This document shows positions 10,177-19,043 of a stretch of 64,000 bases of DNA, piece after piece; positions within the stretch are counted from its first letter, which is position 1; the number at the start of each line of letters is the position of its first letter. Position numbers and translations under genes: made by a program. The notes beneath the pieces are model-generated. The model was not told the DNA's origin. It searched no databases and saw only the letters and a list, made by a program, of their open reading frames with translations. Source of the DNA: Aquaspirillum sp. LM1 (GTDB taxonomy: Bacteria; Pseudomonadota; Gammaproteobacteria; Burkholderiales; Aquaspirillaceae); the NCBI RefSeq assembly GCF_002002905.1, contig NZ_CP019509.1:1-64000 (forward strand), in the 5' to 3' direction.

Positions 10177-11415
10177 ATGAACGTACTATTCGTCCACCAG
10201 AATTTTCCCGGCCAGTTCAAGTTTCTGGCCCCTGCGCTGGCGCAGCAGGGCCACACCGTGGTGGCGCTGACCATGCAGAAAAACCCTCCCAGCCCGTGGC
10301 AGGGGGTGCAGGTGCTGTCTTATGGGGCCAAGCGCGGCTCCACGCCCAATATTCATCCCTGGGTCACCGATTTTGAAGCCAAGACGATTCGGGGCGAAGC
10401 GTGTTTTCGGGCTGCGCAGCAGCTCAAGCAGCAGGGCTTTACCCCGGATGTAATCATCGCCCATCCGGGCTGGGGTGAAAGTCTGTTTCTCAAGGAAGTG
10501 TGGCCCAAGGCCAAACTGGGGATTTACTGTGAGTTTTTCTATCACGCCAAGGGCGCGGATTCGGATTTCGACCCGGAGTTTCCCACGGCGGATGCTGGCG
10601 CAGACGCCTGCCGCCTGCGCCTGAAAAATGTGAACAACATCCTGCACTTTGATCTGGCTGATGGGGCGATTTCGCCCACACACTGGCAGGCCAGCACCTT
10701 CCCCGAGCCGTTCCGGTCAAAAATCAGCGTGATCCACGACGGCATCGACACCCAGGCAGTGGCACCGGACCCGGACATCAACCTGACGCTGAATGGCGCG
10801 CTGACGCTGACCAAGGCCGACGAGGTGATTACCTTCGTCAACCGGAACATGGAGCCCTACCGGGGTTACCATATTTTCATGCGCGCCCTGCCGGAGATTC
10901 TGCGCCAGCGGCCCAATGCCCAGATTTTCATTGTGGGGGGCGATGATGTCAGCTATGGCGCACGTCCGCCCGAGGGCAAAAAGTGGAAAGACATTTTTGC
11001 CGATGAAGTCCGTGGCCAGATTGATGATGCCAGCTGGGCGCGGGTGCACTATCTGGGCAACCTGCCCTACCAGCATTTTATTCCGGTCTTGCAGCTGTCC
11101 ACCGTCCATGTCTACCTGACTTATCCGTTTGTGCTCAGCTGGAGCCTGCTGGAAGCGATGAGTGCCGGCTGCAGTATTGTGGCCAGCAACACCCAGCCGC
11201 TGCACGAAGCCATTGTGCAGGGCGAGACGGGCCGGCTGGTGGATTTCTTTGATGCGCCCGCGCTGGCCAGCGAAGTCTGCCGGCTGCTGGACCAACCGGA
11301 AGAACGTCAGCGGCTGGGCGAAAACGCCCGTCGCTTTGCCCAGGCCAACTATGACCTGAAAACCATCTGTCTGCCGCGTCAGCTGGCTTGGGTGGAGAGT
11401 TTGCGGGCCAGTTGA
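10177..11415 (+). CDS. GT4-family glycosyltransferase
   Basis: A predicted retaining glycosyltransferase of 412 residues with GT-B fold. The N-terminal half begins MNVLFVHQNFPGQFKFLAPAL; the C-terminal half has the nucleotide-sugar binding features VNRNMEPYRGYHIFMRALPE and VLSWSLLEAMSAGCSIVAS. In the usual E-x7-E motif of GT4 enzymes the second Glu is present (LLEAM) but the first position is a Phe, so this is a variant subgroup. There is no signal peptide or membrane segment, so it is cytoplasmic. The acceptor is unknown, and no polysaccharide cluster surrounds it. Confidence 0.8.
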   Translation: MNVLFVHQNFPGQFKFLAPALAQQGHTVVALTMQKNPPSPWQGVQVLSYGAKRGSTPNIHPWVTDFEAKTIRGEACFRAAQQLKQQGFTPDVIIAHPGWGESLFLKEVWPKAKLGIYCEFFYHAKGADSDFDPEFPTADAGADACRLRLKNVNNILHFDLADGAISPTHWQASTFPEPFRSKISVIHDGIDTQAVAPDPDINLTLNGALTLTKADEVITFVNRNMEPYRGYHIFMRALPEILRQRPNAQIFIVGGDDVSYGARPPEGKKWKDIFADEVRGQIDDASWARVHYLGNLPYQHFIPVLQLSTVHVYLTYPFVLSWSLLEAMSAGCSIVASNTQPLHEAIVQGETGRLVDFFDAPALASEVCRLLDQPEERQRLGENARRFAQANYDLKTICLPRQLAWVESLRAS

Positions 11416-11431
11416 GCGAGGCGGCAGGCAC

Positions 11432-11460
11432 GGGGCAACCCCCAAGGAGGGCGTTGCCCC
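11432..11460. terminator. Hairpin between convergent genes
   Basis: GGGGCAAC and GTTGCCCC form an 8-bp stem with a 13-nt loop between the ends of the glycosyltransferase gene and hemY. The flanking T-runs are weak. Probable shared terminator. Confidence 0.45.
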
Positions 11461-11474
11461 GGTTTCTGGATGTC

Positions 11475-12674
11475 TTACGCTTCTGCCAGCGCCAATTGCA
11501 GGCAGGCGTCGAAGTGTTTGCGTGCGTCGTCGCGGCGGTCCAGCGCTTCCAGCAGGCGGGCCAGTTCGGCGTGGCCGGCCAGTGAAGATTCAATCGACAG
11601 GCTGGCTTCAAAATAGCTTTGCGCTTTGCCCCACAACTGGCCAGCACGGGCCAGGCGGCCCAGCATCAGCAGCAGCTGCGGGTCGCGGCTGTGGTCGGGC
11701 AGCAGTTTTTCGCCCAGGCCCAGGGTTTCCAGCCGACGCGGCTCGCTCAGCTGCGGGGCCAGTTCGCCCAGCGCACCGGCCAGCTCGCTGCTGTAGTCAT
11801 GGGCCAGCTGGTCCTGCAGCAGCAGCGCGGCGGAATCCGCCTGCTCAAGCCGGGCGTATTGCTGGGCGGCAGCCAGCACCAGGGTAGGGTTTTGCCGTTC
11901 CTGGCTGGGGATGCGCTGCCACCACTGGCGCAGTTCGTGGCCATCAATAAACTGACCCAGCTGCTCGCGGTAGGCGGCCAGCCGGTAGCGGCGGGCCTGT
12001 TCGGCGCTGAGCGCTTCGGATTTCAGCAGTTTTTCGGTCAGCGCCAGCACCTGTTCCGGGGCATTTTGCTGCTGGCGGATTTTCAGCTCCAGGCGCAGGG
12101 CAGCGGTCAGGTTGGGCGACAGCGCACGGGCGGCTTCGATGGCGGCCAGCGCATCCACGCTGCGCTTTTCCTCCAGCAGCAGCTCGGCTTCCAGCATGCG
12201 CCGTGCCAGTTGCACCGGGCTGCCCAGGCTGTCCATCCGCGCCAGATAGCTGTCGCGGCGGTCGTAGGCGCGCACGGAGTGGGCGGCGCGTGCTGCCAGA
12301 AGCAGCGCGACCCCCTGGTTTTCCGCCGCTTGTTCGTACTCGCAGGCGCGCAGCGCTTCGCGTTCGGCTTTCTGGTAGCGGCCTTCCGAATAGGCCAGCG
12401 AGGCCTGCACCAGCGCATGTCGGGCAATCCGCAGCTTTTTGCGGCGCTGGAAGGCCGCCACTTCATGCGGCAGGTTCAGCGTGGCGGCAAACAGGCGCAG
12501 CAGCAGATAGGACACGGCAATGGTGGCCACAATCAGCAGCAGGGTCATGTTCAGCGACAGTTCCACCCGGTAAGGCGGCAGAAACACAATGGCGTAGCCG
12601 GTATTGATCTGGGCAAACAACGACAGTCCGACGGCCAGGGTAAACAGGCCGATGATCCACAGCACAACTTTCAT
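11475..12674 (-). CDS. hemY: HemY, TPR-containing inner-membrane protein of the haem operon
   Basis: A 399-residue protein of the proteobacterial HemY family (not the Gram-positive protoporphyrinogen oxidase of the same name). Two N-terminal membrane helices (about residues 4-22 and 43-63) with the HemY_N signature region are followed by TPR-like helical repeats (for example YSEGRYQKAEREALRACEYEQ and YFEASLSIESSLAGHAELARLL). Its biochemical role is unclear in all bacteria; its constant linkage to hemC, hemD and hemX suggests a scaffolding role in tetrapyrrole synthesis. It is the last gene of the operon, 3 bp after hemX. Confidence 0.9.
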   Translation of the reverse strand: MKVVLWIIGLFTLAVGLSLFAQINTGYAIVFLPPYRVELSLNMTLLLIVATIAVSYLLLRLFAATLNLPHEVAAFQRRKKLRIARHALVQASLAYSEGRYQKAEREALRACEYEQAAENQGVALLLAARAAHSVRAYDRRDSYLARMDSLGSPVQLARRMLEAELLLEEKRSVDALAAIEAARALSPNLTAALRLELKIRQQQNAPEQVLALTEKLLKSEALSAEQARRYRLAAYREQLGQFIDGHELRQWWQRIPSQERQNPTLVLAAAQQYARLEQADSAALLLQDQLAHDYSSELAGALGELAPQLSEPRRLETLGLGEKLLPDHSRDPQLLLMLGRLARAGQLWGKAQSYFEASLSIESSLAGHAELARLLEALDRRDDARKHFDACLQLALAEA

Positions 12675-12677
12675 GAC

Positions 12678-13700
12678 TTACTCCTGAGTCCGGCCTTGCA
12701 GGGCGCGAACGGCGCGCAGGCTGGCGGTGATGTCGGGCACGCGCACGGACAGTTGGGCGGTTTTGATCTCGTTCAGCGTGGCCAGCCAGGTGTGGGTGGC
12801 GCTGGACTGGGTGTCAAAGTAATGCTGCACATAGCGTTCGCTGGCGGCCAGGTCGGCGCGGAACGGGCCATCCTGGTGCTGCAGCACGGCAATTCGCGCG
12901 CCCAGCAGGTGCAGCTTGAGATTTTCGCGCAGGAAGAACGCCTGCTCGGGCGACAGCAGCAGCGCTTCCGGCTTGTCCATGCGCCGCACGCGGATCAGCT
13001 GGCCAATGTCGTCCAGCAACTGCTCGCCCAGGCGCTGCCAGGCCGGCACCGTGCTGGCGGCGTGGCTGCTTGCAGCGGGGGCCGGGCTGCTGCGGGTGTG
13101 GTCGATGGTCAGCGGCAGGCTGTCGGCGCTGGCGGCCAGGCGGTCCAGCTTGACGGTCAGCCCGACCACGTCCACCGCTGGCGCGGCTTTCAGCAGGCCC
13201 AGGTCCTGGCCCAGCGCCTTGCGCAGCGGAATGAATTGCGGTTTGTCCAGCTTGGCCAGCCGGGCGTCGATGGCTTCCAGCGTGGCCAGCGCCGCGCTGA
13301 TGTTGCCGGCCAGCTGCAATTGCTGGCCAGCCAGGTTCAGCGCGTGTTCGATTTCGGCCAGCATCCAGTCTTCACGGTTGCGGCTGAGTTCCTGGTACAT
13401 GCTGTTCAAGGCGGCAGACTGCCCGGAAAACTCGTCCACCCGGGCGTCGAGCGCGGCCAGTTTGGCGCTGTTGTCACGGGCGGTCTTGTCGGCGCGTTCG
13501 GCCTGGCTGCGCACTTCCTTGCTGATGCCGCTGGCGCTGCTGGCTTTTTGCGCCAGTTCCTGGCTCAGGGTGTCCAGGGTGTGGCGGGTGTCCAGCCACT
13601 GCCAGCCGGTGGCAAGCAGGGCGGCCAGCGCCAGCAGCAGCGGAATATTCAGCTTGCGGGCCGGGCGGGTGGGAGGCGTGTACGGCGAGCTTGTAGTCAT
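12678..13700 (-). CDS. hemX: HemX-like membrane protein (annotated uroporphyrinogen-III C-methyltransferase)
   Basis: A 340-residue HemX-family protein. A short Pro/Arg-rich cytoplasmic tail is followed by one membrane helix (LNIPLLLALAALLATGWQWL, about 17-36), a coiled-coil segment (LDTLSQELAQKASS and following) and a helical periplasmic domain. It lacks the SAM-binding motifs of true uroporphyrinogen methyltransferases such as CobA or CysG, so the common database name is probably misleading. It overlaps hemD by 4 bp and is followed by hemY, indicating translational coupling. Confidence 0.88.
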   Translation of the reverse strand: MTTSSPYTPPTRPARKLNIPLLLALAALLATGWQWLDTRHTLDTLSQELAQKASSASGISKEVRSQAERADKTARDNSAKLAALDARVDEFSGQSAALNSMYQELSRNREDWMLAEIEHALNLAGQQLQLAGNISAALATLEAIDARLAKLDKPQFIPLRKALGQDLGLLKAAPAVDVVGLTVKLDRLAASADSLPLTIDHTRSSPAPAASSHAASTVPAWQRLGEQLLDDIGQLIRVRRMDKPEALLLSPEQAFFLRENLKLHLLGARIAVLQHQDGPFRADLAASERYVQHYFDTQSSATHTWLATLNEIKTAQLSVRVPDITASLRAVRALQGRTQE

Positions 13701-14479
13701 GGGTGGGTTTCAAACCATTCGCAAAGGGCGGCCACGGTGGCGTCGTTGTCCGCAGCGGTAATCAGGCAGTGGGGCGCGCCACACTGGGCCAGGCGGTCGG
13801 CAATGCGCGGGTGCGGCACGACATAGAGCAGCGATTGTAACGTTGCCCGGCGTGACTCGCCAGCCAACATAAATAACCAGTCTACGGCTTCGGTGCTGGT
13901 CAGGGCCAGCGCGGCGAGCCCAGGCCCGGCCACGGCAGCATCAAAACTGTGCCAGTCTGGCTGTGCCGGCTGGCGCTGGTAGATGTCCAGCGTCTGCACC
14001 GTGGCACCGCGTTCGGCCAGCACATTGGCCAGCCACTGCGAACGTCCGCCGCTGCCCTTGATCAGCACCATATGCTGACCCGCCAGCGGGGCGGCCAGTT
14101 CCGGCAGCGCGGCCAAAGCCTCGGCGTCGCTGCGTTCGCTGGGGTGCAGCACCGGGCGGCCACAGCGCTGGCTCAGCCGTCTGGCACTGGCCGTGCCCAC
14201 GGTGGTCAGCGCCACACGGGCCGGCAGCCGGTCGATCAAATACGGCCAGAGTAAGTCAATGGCGGTGGGCGAGACAAAAATCACCCGGTCGGTGGCGCGC
14301 ACTGCCTCGGCGGCCTGGCGTAGTACAGCGGTGTCGGCGGGCACGATATCCATCACCGGCAGGCCAATCGGCACCGCGCCGGCGTACGCCAGCCGGGCCA
14401 TCAGTGCGCCAGCCTGGCCCGCCGGGCGGGTGACCACAATCCGGCGGCCCGCCAGTGGCTGGGCCGGTGCGGCGCTCAT
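13697..14479 (-). CDS. hemD: Uroporphyrinogen-III synthase
   Basis: Cyclises hydroxymethylbilane, the product of HemC, to uroporphyrinogen III with inversion of ring D. The 260-residue product has the weakly conserved two-lobed HemD pattern: [16 protein letters not shown] near the N-terminus, [25 protein letters not shown], and late in the protein [13 protein letters not shown]. It overlaps hemC by 4 bp upstream and hemX by 4 bp downstream. Sequence divergence is normal for this family; the operon position makes the assignment firm. Confidence 0.92.
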   Translation of the reverse strand: MSAAPAQPLAGRRIVVTRPAGQAGALMARLAYAGAVPIGLPVMDIVPADTAVLRQAAEAVRATDRVIFVSPTAIDLLWPYLIDRLPARVALTTVGTASARRLSQRCGRPVLHPSERSDAEALAALPELAAPLAGQHMVLIKGSGGRSQWLANVLAERGATVQTLDIYQRQPAQPDWHSFDAAVAGPGLAALALTSTEAVDWLFMLAGESRRATLQSLLYVVPHPRIADRLAQCGAPHCLITAADNDATVAALCEWFETHP

Positions 14480-15396
14480 TGGCCCAGCGCGGCGATAATG
14501 TCTCCCGCGCCCTGGTCGAGCAACTGCCTGGCCACGGCCCGCCCCAGCGAATCGGCATAGCGGCGCGGCGCTTCGGCGCGGGCGGTCAGAAAGGTGCGGC
14601 CATCCACACTGGCGACAAAACCGTTCAGCACCAGCATGTCGCCACGCTGGATGGCATAGCCGCCCAGCGGCACCTGGCAGGAGCCATTCAGCGCCCGGCT
14701 CATTGCCCGTTCGGCATGCACGCAGGCGGCTGTCACCGCATCATTCAGCGGCACCAGCAGCGCGGCCAGCTCAGCGCGGCCCGCCAGAATTTCAATCCCC
14801 AGCGCGCCCTGGCCCACTGCCGGCAGGCTTTCCTGCGGGGCCAGCTCGATGCGAATGCGCTGGTGCAGGCCCAGACGCTTGAGGCCAGCGGCGGCCAGGA
14901 TGATGGCGTCGAATTCACCGTCGTCCAGCTTGCGCAGCCGGGTCTGCACATTGCCGCGCAGCGGGCGGATAGTCAGATGCGGGTAGCGCGCGCGCAGCTG
15001 GCTTTCCCGGCGCAGGCTGGAGGTGCCCACCACCGCGCCATCGGGCAGGTCGGCCAGCGCGGCGTAGCGGTTGGACACAAAGGCATCGCGCGGGTCTTCA
15101 CGGGTGCAGATAGCCGCCAGTTCAAAGCCGTCGGGCAGATTCATCGGCACGTCTTTCATCGAATGCACCGCCAGATCGGCACGGCCTTCTTCCAGCGCCA
15201 CTTCAAGTTCTTTAACGAACAGCCCCTTGCCGCCAATTTTCGATAATGTCTTGTCCAGAATCTGATCGCCCTGGGTGGTCATGCCCAGGATGCCCACCTG
15301 TGTCCCCGGATACAACGCTTCGAGCCGGGCCTTGATGTGTTCGGCCTGCCACATGGCCAGCGCACTCTCCCGGCTGGCAATGACAAGTTGCTTCAT
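14476..15396 (-). CDS. hemC: Porphobilinogen deaminase (hydroxymethylbilane synthase)
   Basis: Polymerises four porphobilinogen units into hydroxymethylbilane. The 306-residue product starts [20 protein letters not shown] and contains [58 protein letters not shown] and the cofactor-attachment motif [12 protein letters not shown], whose Cys carries the dipyrromethane. First gene of hemC-hemD-hemX-hemY. It is divergent from ppc with only 64 bp between starts, so the two promoters overlap or are back to back. Confidence 0.97.
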   Translation of the reverse strand: MKQLVIASRESALAMWQAEHIKARLEALYPGTQVGILGMTTQGDQILDKTLSKIGGKGLFVKELEVALEEGRADLAVHSMKDVPMNLPDGFELAAICTREDPRDAFVSNRYAALADLPDGAVVGTSSLRRESQLRARYPHLTIRPLRGNVQTRLRKLDDGEFDAIILAAAGLKRLGLHQRIRIELAPQESLPAVGQGALGIEILAGRAELAALLVPLNDAVTAACVHAERAMSRALNGSCQVPLGGYAIQRGDMLVLNGFVASVDGRTFLTARAEAPRRYADSLGRAVARQLLDQGAGDIIAALGQ

Positions 15397-15460
15397 AATG
15401 GTTTCCTAAGGTAATTTGACAGAATTTTAACCGCTTCGCTTGTGAACACGGTATTCCGCC

Positions 15461-18184
15461 ATGATGAACGAAACTGAAAAAGACTTGCCGCTGCGCCACG
15501 ATCTGGCGCGACTGGACCGCCTGCTTGCCGAGATCGTCCGTGAACAAGAGGGCGAAGCGGTCTATCACGAAATGCGCACCATCCCGGTGGAGGCGCACGA
15601 CCGCGTCGGCACGCCGGAATTGTCGCGCCGGCTGGCCGAACTGTCGCCCGCCGCCGCCGCCGCGCTGGTGCGCGCCTGTGGTTTTTATGCACAGCTTACC
15701 AATCTGGCTGAAGACCTGCATCACAACCGCCGCCGCCGCGCCCACCGCGCTGCTGGCTCCGCCCCGCAGCAAAGCAGCCTGGCGCTGGCGATTCAGCGGC
15801 TGAAACACGACGCCGTGCCCTTTGCTGCGCTGGTCGATTTTTTTGAACATGCGCAGATTTCCCCGGTGCTGACCGCTCATCCGACCGAAGTGCAGCGTCA
15901 GAGCGTGCTGGACGCGCACAAGGCCATCCGCAAGTTTCTCACCAAGCTGGCCGACCCGTCGCTGGGCCGCGAAGACCGCGAAGAAGTGGAAGCCAAGCTC
16001 AAGCGGGTGATTCTGGCGCTGTGGCAAACTTCGGAAATCCGCCCGTTCAAGCTTACCGTCAAGGACGAAATCGAAAACGGCGTGGCCTACCATCCCACCA
16101 CGTTCTTTACCGCGCTGCCCAAGCTGTACGCCAGCCTGGAGGCGTCGATTCAGCGCGAGTGGGGGCAGGAACTGGTGCTGCCCAATTTCTTCCGCATTGG
16201 CAGCTGGATTGGCGGCGACCGTGACGGCAACCCGTTTGTCACCGCCGATGTCACCCTGTACGCCGTCCAGCGTCAGGCCGAAGTGGCGTTTGCCTGGTAT
16301 GGCCGTGAACTCGACCAGCTGTATCGCGAGCTGTCGCTGTCGGCGCGGCGGGTGAAGGTCAGCGAGGCGCTGGGCCAGCTCACCGCCCACAGTCCTGACC
16401 ACGCCGAAAGCCGCCAGGAAGAACCGTACCGCCTGGCGCTGGCCACCCTGCAAGGCCGGCTGAGTGCCACCGCCCAGGCGCTGGAAGTGCCATTTGATGG
16501 GCGCTTTGCCCAGGCCGGCCTGAGCGCCTACCCCTCGCCGACCGATCTGGTGCATGACCTGCAGCTGATCAGCGATTCGCTGAGCAGCCACGGCAGCCAG
16601 AGCCTGGCCGCTGGCCGCCTGCGTGACCTGATTCGCGCGGTGGAAGTGTTTGGCTTTTCGCTGATGCCGCTGGACATGCGCCAGTTCTCCGGCATTTTTG
16701 AATCGGTGGTAGCCGAGCTGTTTGCCCAGGCCGGCGCGGGCGACTATCTGGCCGCCGACGAAGCGGGCCGCCAGGCCATGCTGCTGGCCGAACTGCAATC
16801 TGCGCGTCTGCTGTATTCGCCGTTTGTCGAATACAGTGAGCAAACCGGCAAGGAGCTGGCGCTGTTCCGCGCCGCCGCGCAGATTCAGGCCCGCTTTGGC
16901 AAGAAAGCCCTGCCCAACTGCATCATTTCCAACTGCGCCAGCGCCAGCGACCTGCTGGAAGTGGCACTGCTGCTGAAAGAAGCCGGCCTGTTGCGCGTGG
17001 TGGATGGCGAGCCGACTTCCACCGTCAACATCATTCCGCTGTTTGAAACCGTGGCCGACCTGGACGCCAGCGCCGGGGTGATGAGCGAGCTGTTTGCCCT
17101 GCCGTGGTATCGCACCCTGCTCAACAGTCGCAAGGATACCCAGGAAGTGATGCTGGGCTACTCGGACAGCAACAAGGACGGCGGTTACTTCACCAGCCAG
17201 TGGGAGCTGTACCAGGCCGAACGCCGCTTGGTGAAGGTGTTCGACGCTGCGGGCGTGCGCATGCGCCTGTTCCACGGTCGCGGCGGTTCGGTGGGCCGGG
17301 GCGGTGGCCCGTCTTACGAGGCCATCATGGCGCAGCCGGCAGGCTCGGTGGCCGGGCAGATCCGCATCACCGAACAGGGCGAAGTGATTGGGGCCAAATA
17401 CTCCGATCCGGAAATCGGCCTGCGCAACCTCGAAGCGCTGCTGGCCGCCACGCTGGAAGCCAGCCTGACCACGGTGCGCGACACCCCGCCGGCAGACGAG
17501 GCGATTTTGGGCGAGCTGTCCAACCGCGCCTTTCACGCCTACCGCTCGCTGGTGGAAACCCCTGGCTTCATCCAGTATTTTCTGGAAGCCACGCCGATCA
17601 ATGAAATTGCCAAGCTCAATATCGGCAGCCGCCCGGCCTCGCGCAAGAGCCTGACCAGCATCAAGGATCTGCGCGCCATCCCCTGGGTGTTCTCCTGGGC
17701 GCAGGCGCGGGTGATGCTGCCGGGCTGGTATGGTGTGGGCAGCGCGGTGGCCGCCTATCTGGAAGAACACGGCCAGGCTGGCCGCGAGCGCCTGCAGGCG
17801 CTGTATCGTCACTCGGCGTTTTTCCAGGTGGCGCTGTCCAATATGGAGCAGGTGCTGGCCAAGAGCGATTTGCAGATTGCCGCCGGCTACGCTGCGCTGG
17901 TGTCCGACCAGAGCCTGGCCAAGCATATCTTTGGCCTGATCGAAGCCGAATGGCAGCGCACCCGCGAGGCGTTCTTCACCATCACCGGGCAAGACACCCT
18001 GCTGGCGGATAACCCATCGCTGGCGCGCAGCCTGGCCAACCGCCTGCCGTTCATGGACGCGCTGAACATCCTGCAGATTGAGCTGATCCGCCGCCTGCGC
18101 CAGACGCCGGATGCGCCGGAACTGCTGTACACCGCGCATCAAACCATCAACGGTATTGCAGCGGGTTTGCGCAATAGCGGTTGA
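15461..18184 (+). CDS. ppc: Phosphoenolpyruvate carboxylase
   Basis: Carboxylates phosphoenolpyruvate to oxaloacetate to replenish the TCA cycle. The 907-residue product has the full family length. Visible signatures are the catalytic-His block LTAHPTEVQRQSV (near residue 138), GGDRDGNPFVT, LGYSDSNKDGGY, the Gly-rich loop FHGRGGSVGRGGGP (near 606) and a C-terminus ending LRNSG, close to the canonical RNTG end. Two consecutive ATGs (15461, 15464) could start it; no strong Shine-Dalgarno separates them. A MITE has inserted 5-8 bp beyond the stop codon. Confidence 0.97.
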   Translation: MMNETEKDLPLRHDLARLDRLLAEIVREQEGEAVYHEMRTIPVEAHDRVGTPELSRRLAELSPAAAAALVRACGFYAQLTNLAEDLHHNRRRRAHRAAGSAPQQSSLALAIQRLKHDAVPFAALVDFFEHAQISPVLTAHPTEVQRQSVLDAHKAIRKFLTKLADPSLGREDREEVEAKLKRVILALWQTSEIRPFKLTVKDEIENGVAYHPTTFFTALPKLYASLEASIQREWGQELVLPNFFRIGSWIGGDRDGNPFVTADVTLYAVQRQAEVAFAWYGRELDQLYRELSLSARRVKVSEALGQLTAHSPDHAESRQEEPYRLALATLQGRLSATAQALEVPFDGRFAQAGLSAYPSPTDLVHDLQLISDSLSSHGSQSLAAGRLRDLIRAVEVFGFSLMPLDMRQFSGIFESVVAELFAQAGAGDYLAADEAGRQAMLLAELQSARLLYSPFVEYSEQTGKELALFRAAAQIQARFGKKALPNCIISNCASASDLLEVALLLKEAGLLRVVDGEPTSTVNIIPLFETVADLDASAGVMSELFALPWYRTLLNSRKDTQEVMLGYSDSNKDGGYFTSQWELYQAERRLVKVFDAAGVRMRLFHGRGGSVGRGGGPSYEAIMAQPAGSVAGQIRITEQGEVIGAKYSDPEIGLRNLEALLAATLEASLTTVRDTPPADEAILGELSNRAFHAYRSLVETPGFIQYFLEATPINEIAKLNIGSRPASRKSLTSIKDLRAIPWVFSWAQARVMLPGWYGVGSAVAAYLEEHGQAGRERLQALYRHSAFFQVALSNMEQVLAKSDLQIAAGYAALVSDQSLAKHIFGLIEAEWQRTREAFFTITGQDTLLADNPSLARSLANRLPFMDALNILQIELIRRLRQTPDAPELLYTAHQTINGIAAGLRNSG

Positions 18185-18188
18185 AGTG

Positions 18189-18305
18189 CTTGAGACACGC
18201 TGATTGATTCAGAAAAATCGTTTTTGCCAAAAGCAAAACCCAGCAAAATCAAAACTCTGGATTCCCGCCTTCGCGGGAATGACGATTTTTTCAGCGCTTC
18301 CCTTG
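18189..18305. mobile_element. 109-bp MITE, copy C, with CTTG target duplication
   Basis: Core 18193-18301 is again exactly 109 bp, flanked by CTTG at 18189-18192 and 18302-18305. It has the same orientation as copy B, the same TIRs (AGACACGCTGA / TCAGCGCTTCC) and the palindrome ATTCCCGCCTTCGCGGGAAT. A distinct target duplication shows this is an independent insertion, just behind ppc. Confidence 0.78.
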
Positions 18306-18320
18306 TATGCGCCGCTTGCC

Positions 18321-18369
18321 GCTGGTGAATGCTGCGTCACCCCAAAAGGGTGATGCAGCATTCACCAGC
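18321..18369 (+). terminator. 22-bp hairpin downstream of ppc, probable terminator
   Basis: Arms 18321-18342 and 18348-18369 pair over 22 bp with a single G-T wobble and a 5-nt loop (CAAAA). No T-tract follows. It may be the original ppc terminator, now separated from the gene by the MITE. Confidence 0.5.
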
Positions 18370-18492
18370 ACGCTCAGTACAATGACCAACCCCGCCATAT
18401 TTATCGTGACAGCTCTTTCCGCCGCATGGCAACATGCCATAAAAATAGCAAAAACGTTAACCCTTACCCACGCTGCTCACGAACAGGCCCCC

Positions 18493-18891
18493 ATGAAACA
18501 ACTCCTCTGCACCCTCACTGGCGCTGCTTTTTTATGCGTCAGCACTGGCTGTGCTACCTCATCCAAAGATCTCAGCTCGTCGTATGTCTCTCCCATCCAG
18601 TACCAAGCCTATGACTGTGGCCAATTAGCCGCAGAATCCCAGCGCATACAGGCACGAGTCAGCGAATTGGGCGGGCGCCTTGATCAAGCCGCCACCAACG
18701 ACAAAATACTGATGGGCGTCACGCTGGTGTTGTTCTGGCCGGCAGCATTTGCCTTGGGCGGTACAAAGCAGCAAGAAGCCGAGTATTCCCGCATCAAGGG
18801 TGAGCTGGAAGCCGTAGATCAAGCCGTGATCGCAAAAAAATGTCAGACCGCTGGACGCCAGACAATTCAGGGGGCCAACGCAGGAAGTTAA
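18493..18891 (+). CDS. Putative lipoprotein with one internal membrane segment
   Basis: A 132-residue product from ATG 18493. It begins MKQLLCTLTGAAFLCVSTGC, a signal peptide with a lipobox-like STGC (slightly atypical at -3). Later come a helical segment (QLAAESQRIQARVSELGGRL), a hydrophobic stretch (MGVTLVLFWPAAFALGG, about 80-96) and a charged C-terminal helix with a Cys pair partner (KKCQ). Proteins of this shape are widespread and uncharacterised in proteobacteria. A longer frame from 18307 is not supported. A terminator follows at 18919. Confidence 0.7.
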   Translation: MKQLLCTLTGAAFLCVSTGCATSSKDLSSSYVSPIQYQAYDCGQLAAESQRIQARVSELGGRLDQAATNDKILMGVTLVLFWPAAFALGGTKQQEAEYSRIKGELEAVDQAVIAKKCQTAGRQTIQGANAGS

Positions 18892-18918
18892 AGCCGCTCA
18901 AAAGTGCCATTCAGTCAC

Positions 18919-18959
18919 TGCATCAGCCTGTTCCTGCTGATGCAGACCGTGTCTTTTTG
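18919..18959 (+). terminator. Intrinsic terminator of the lipoprotein gene
   Basis: CTGCATCAGC / GCTGATGCAG, a perfect 10-bp stem with an 8-nt loop, followed after eight bases by five Ts. It is 27 bp after the stop codon. Confidence 0.65.
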
Positions 18960-19043
18960 ACGTATTGACGCTGCCCACTTTTATTTCTTAATTCCCTTCC
19001 CGTCTCCTTGGCAGATACCGCCACCATCAGCGGTGTGGCCCAT

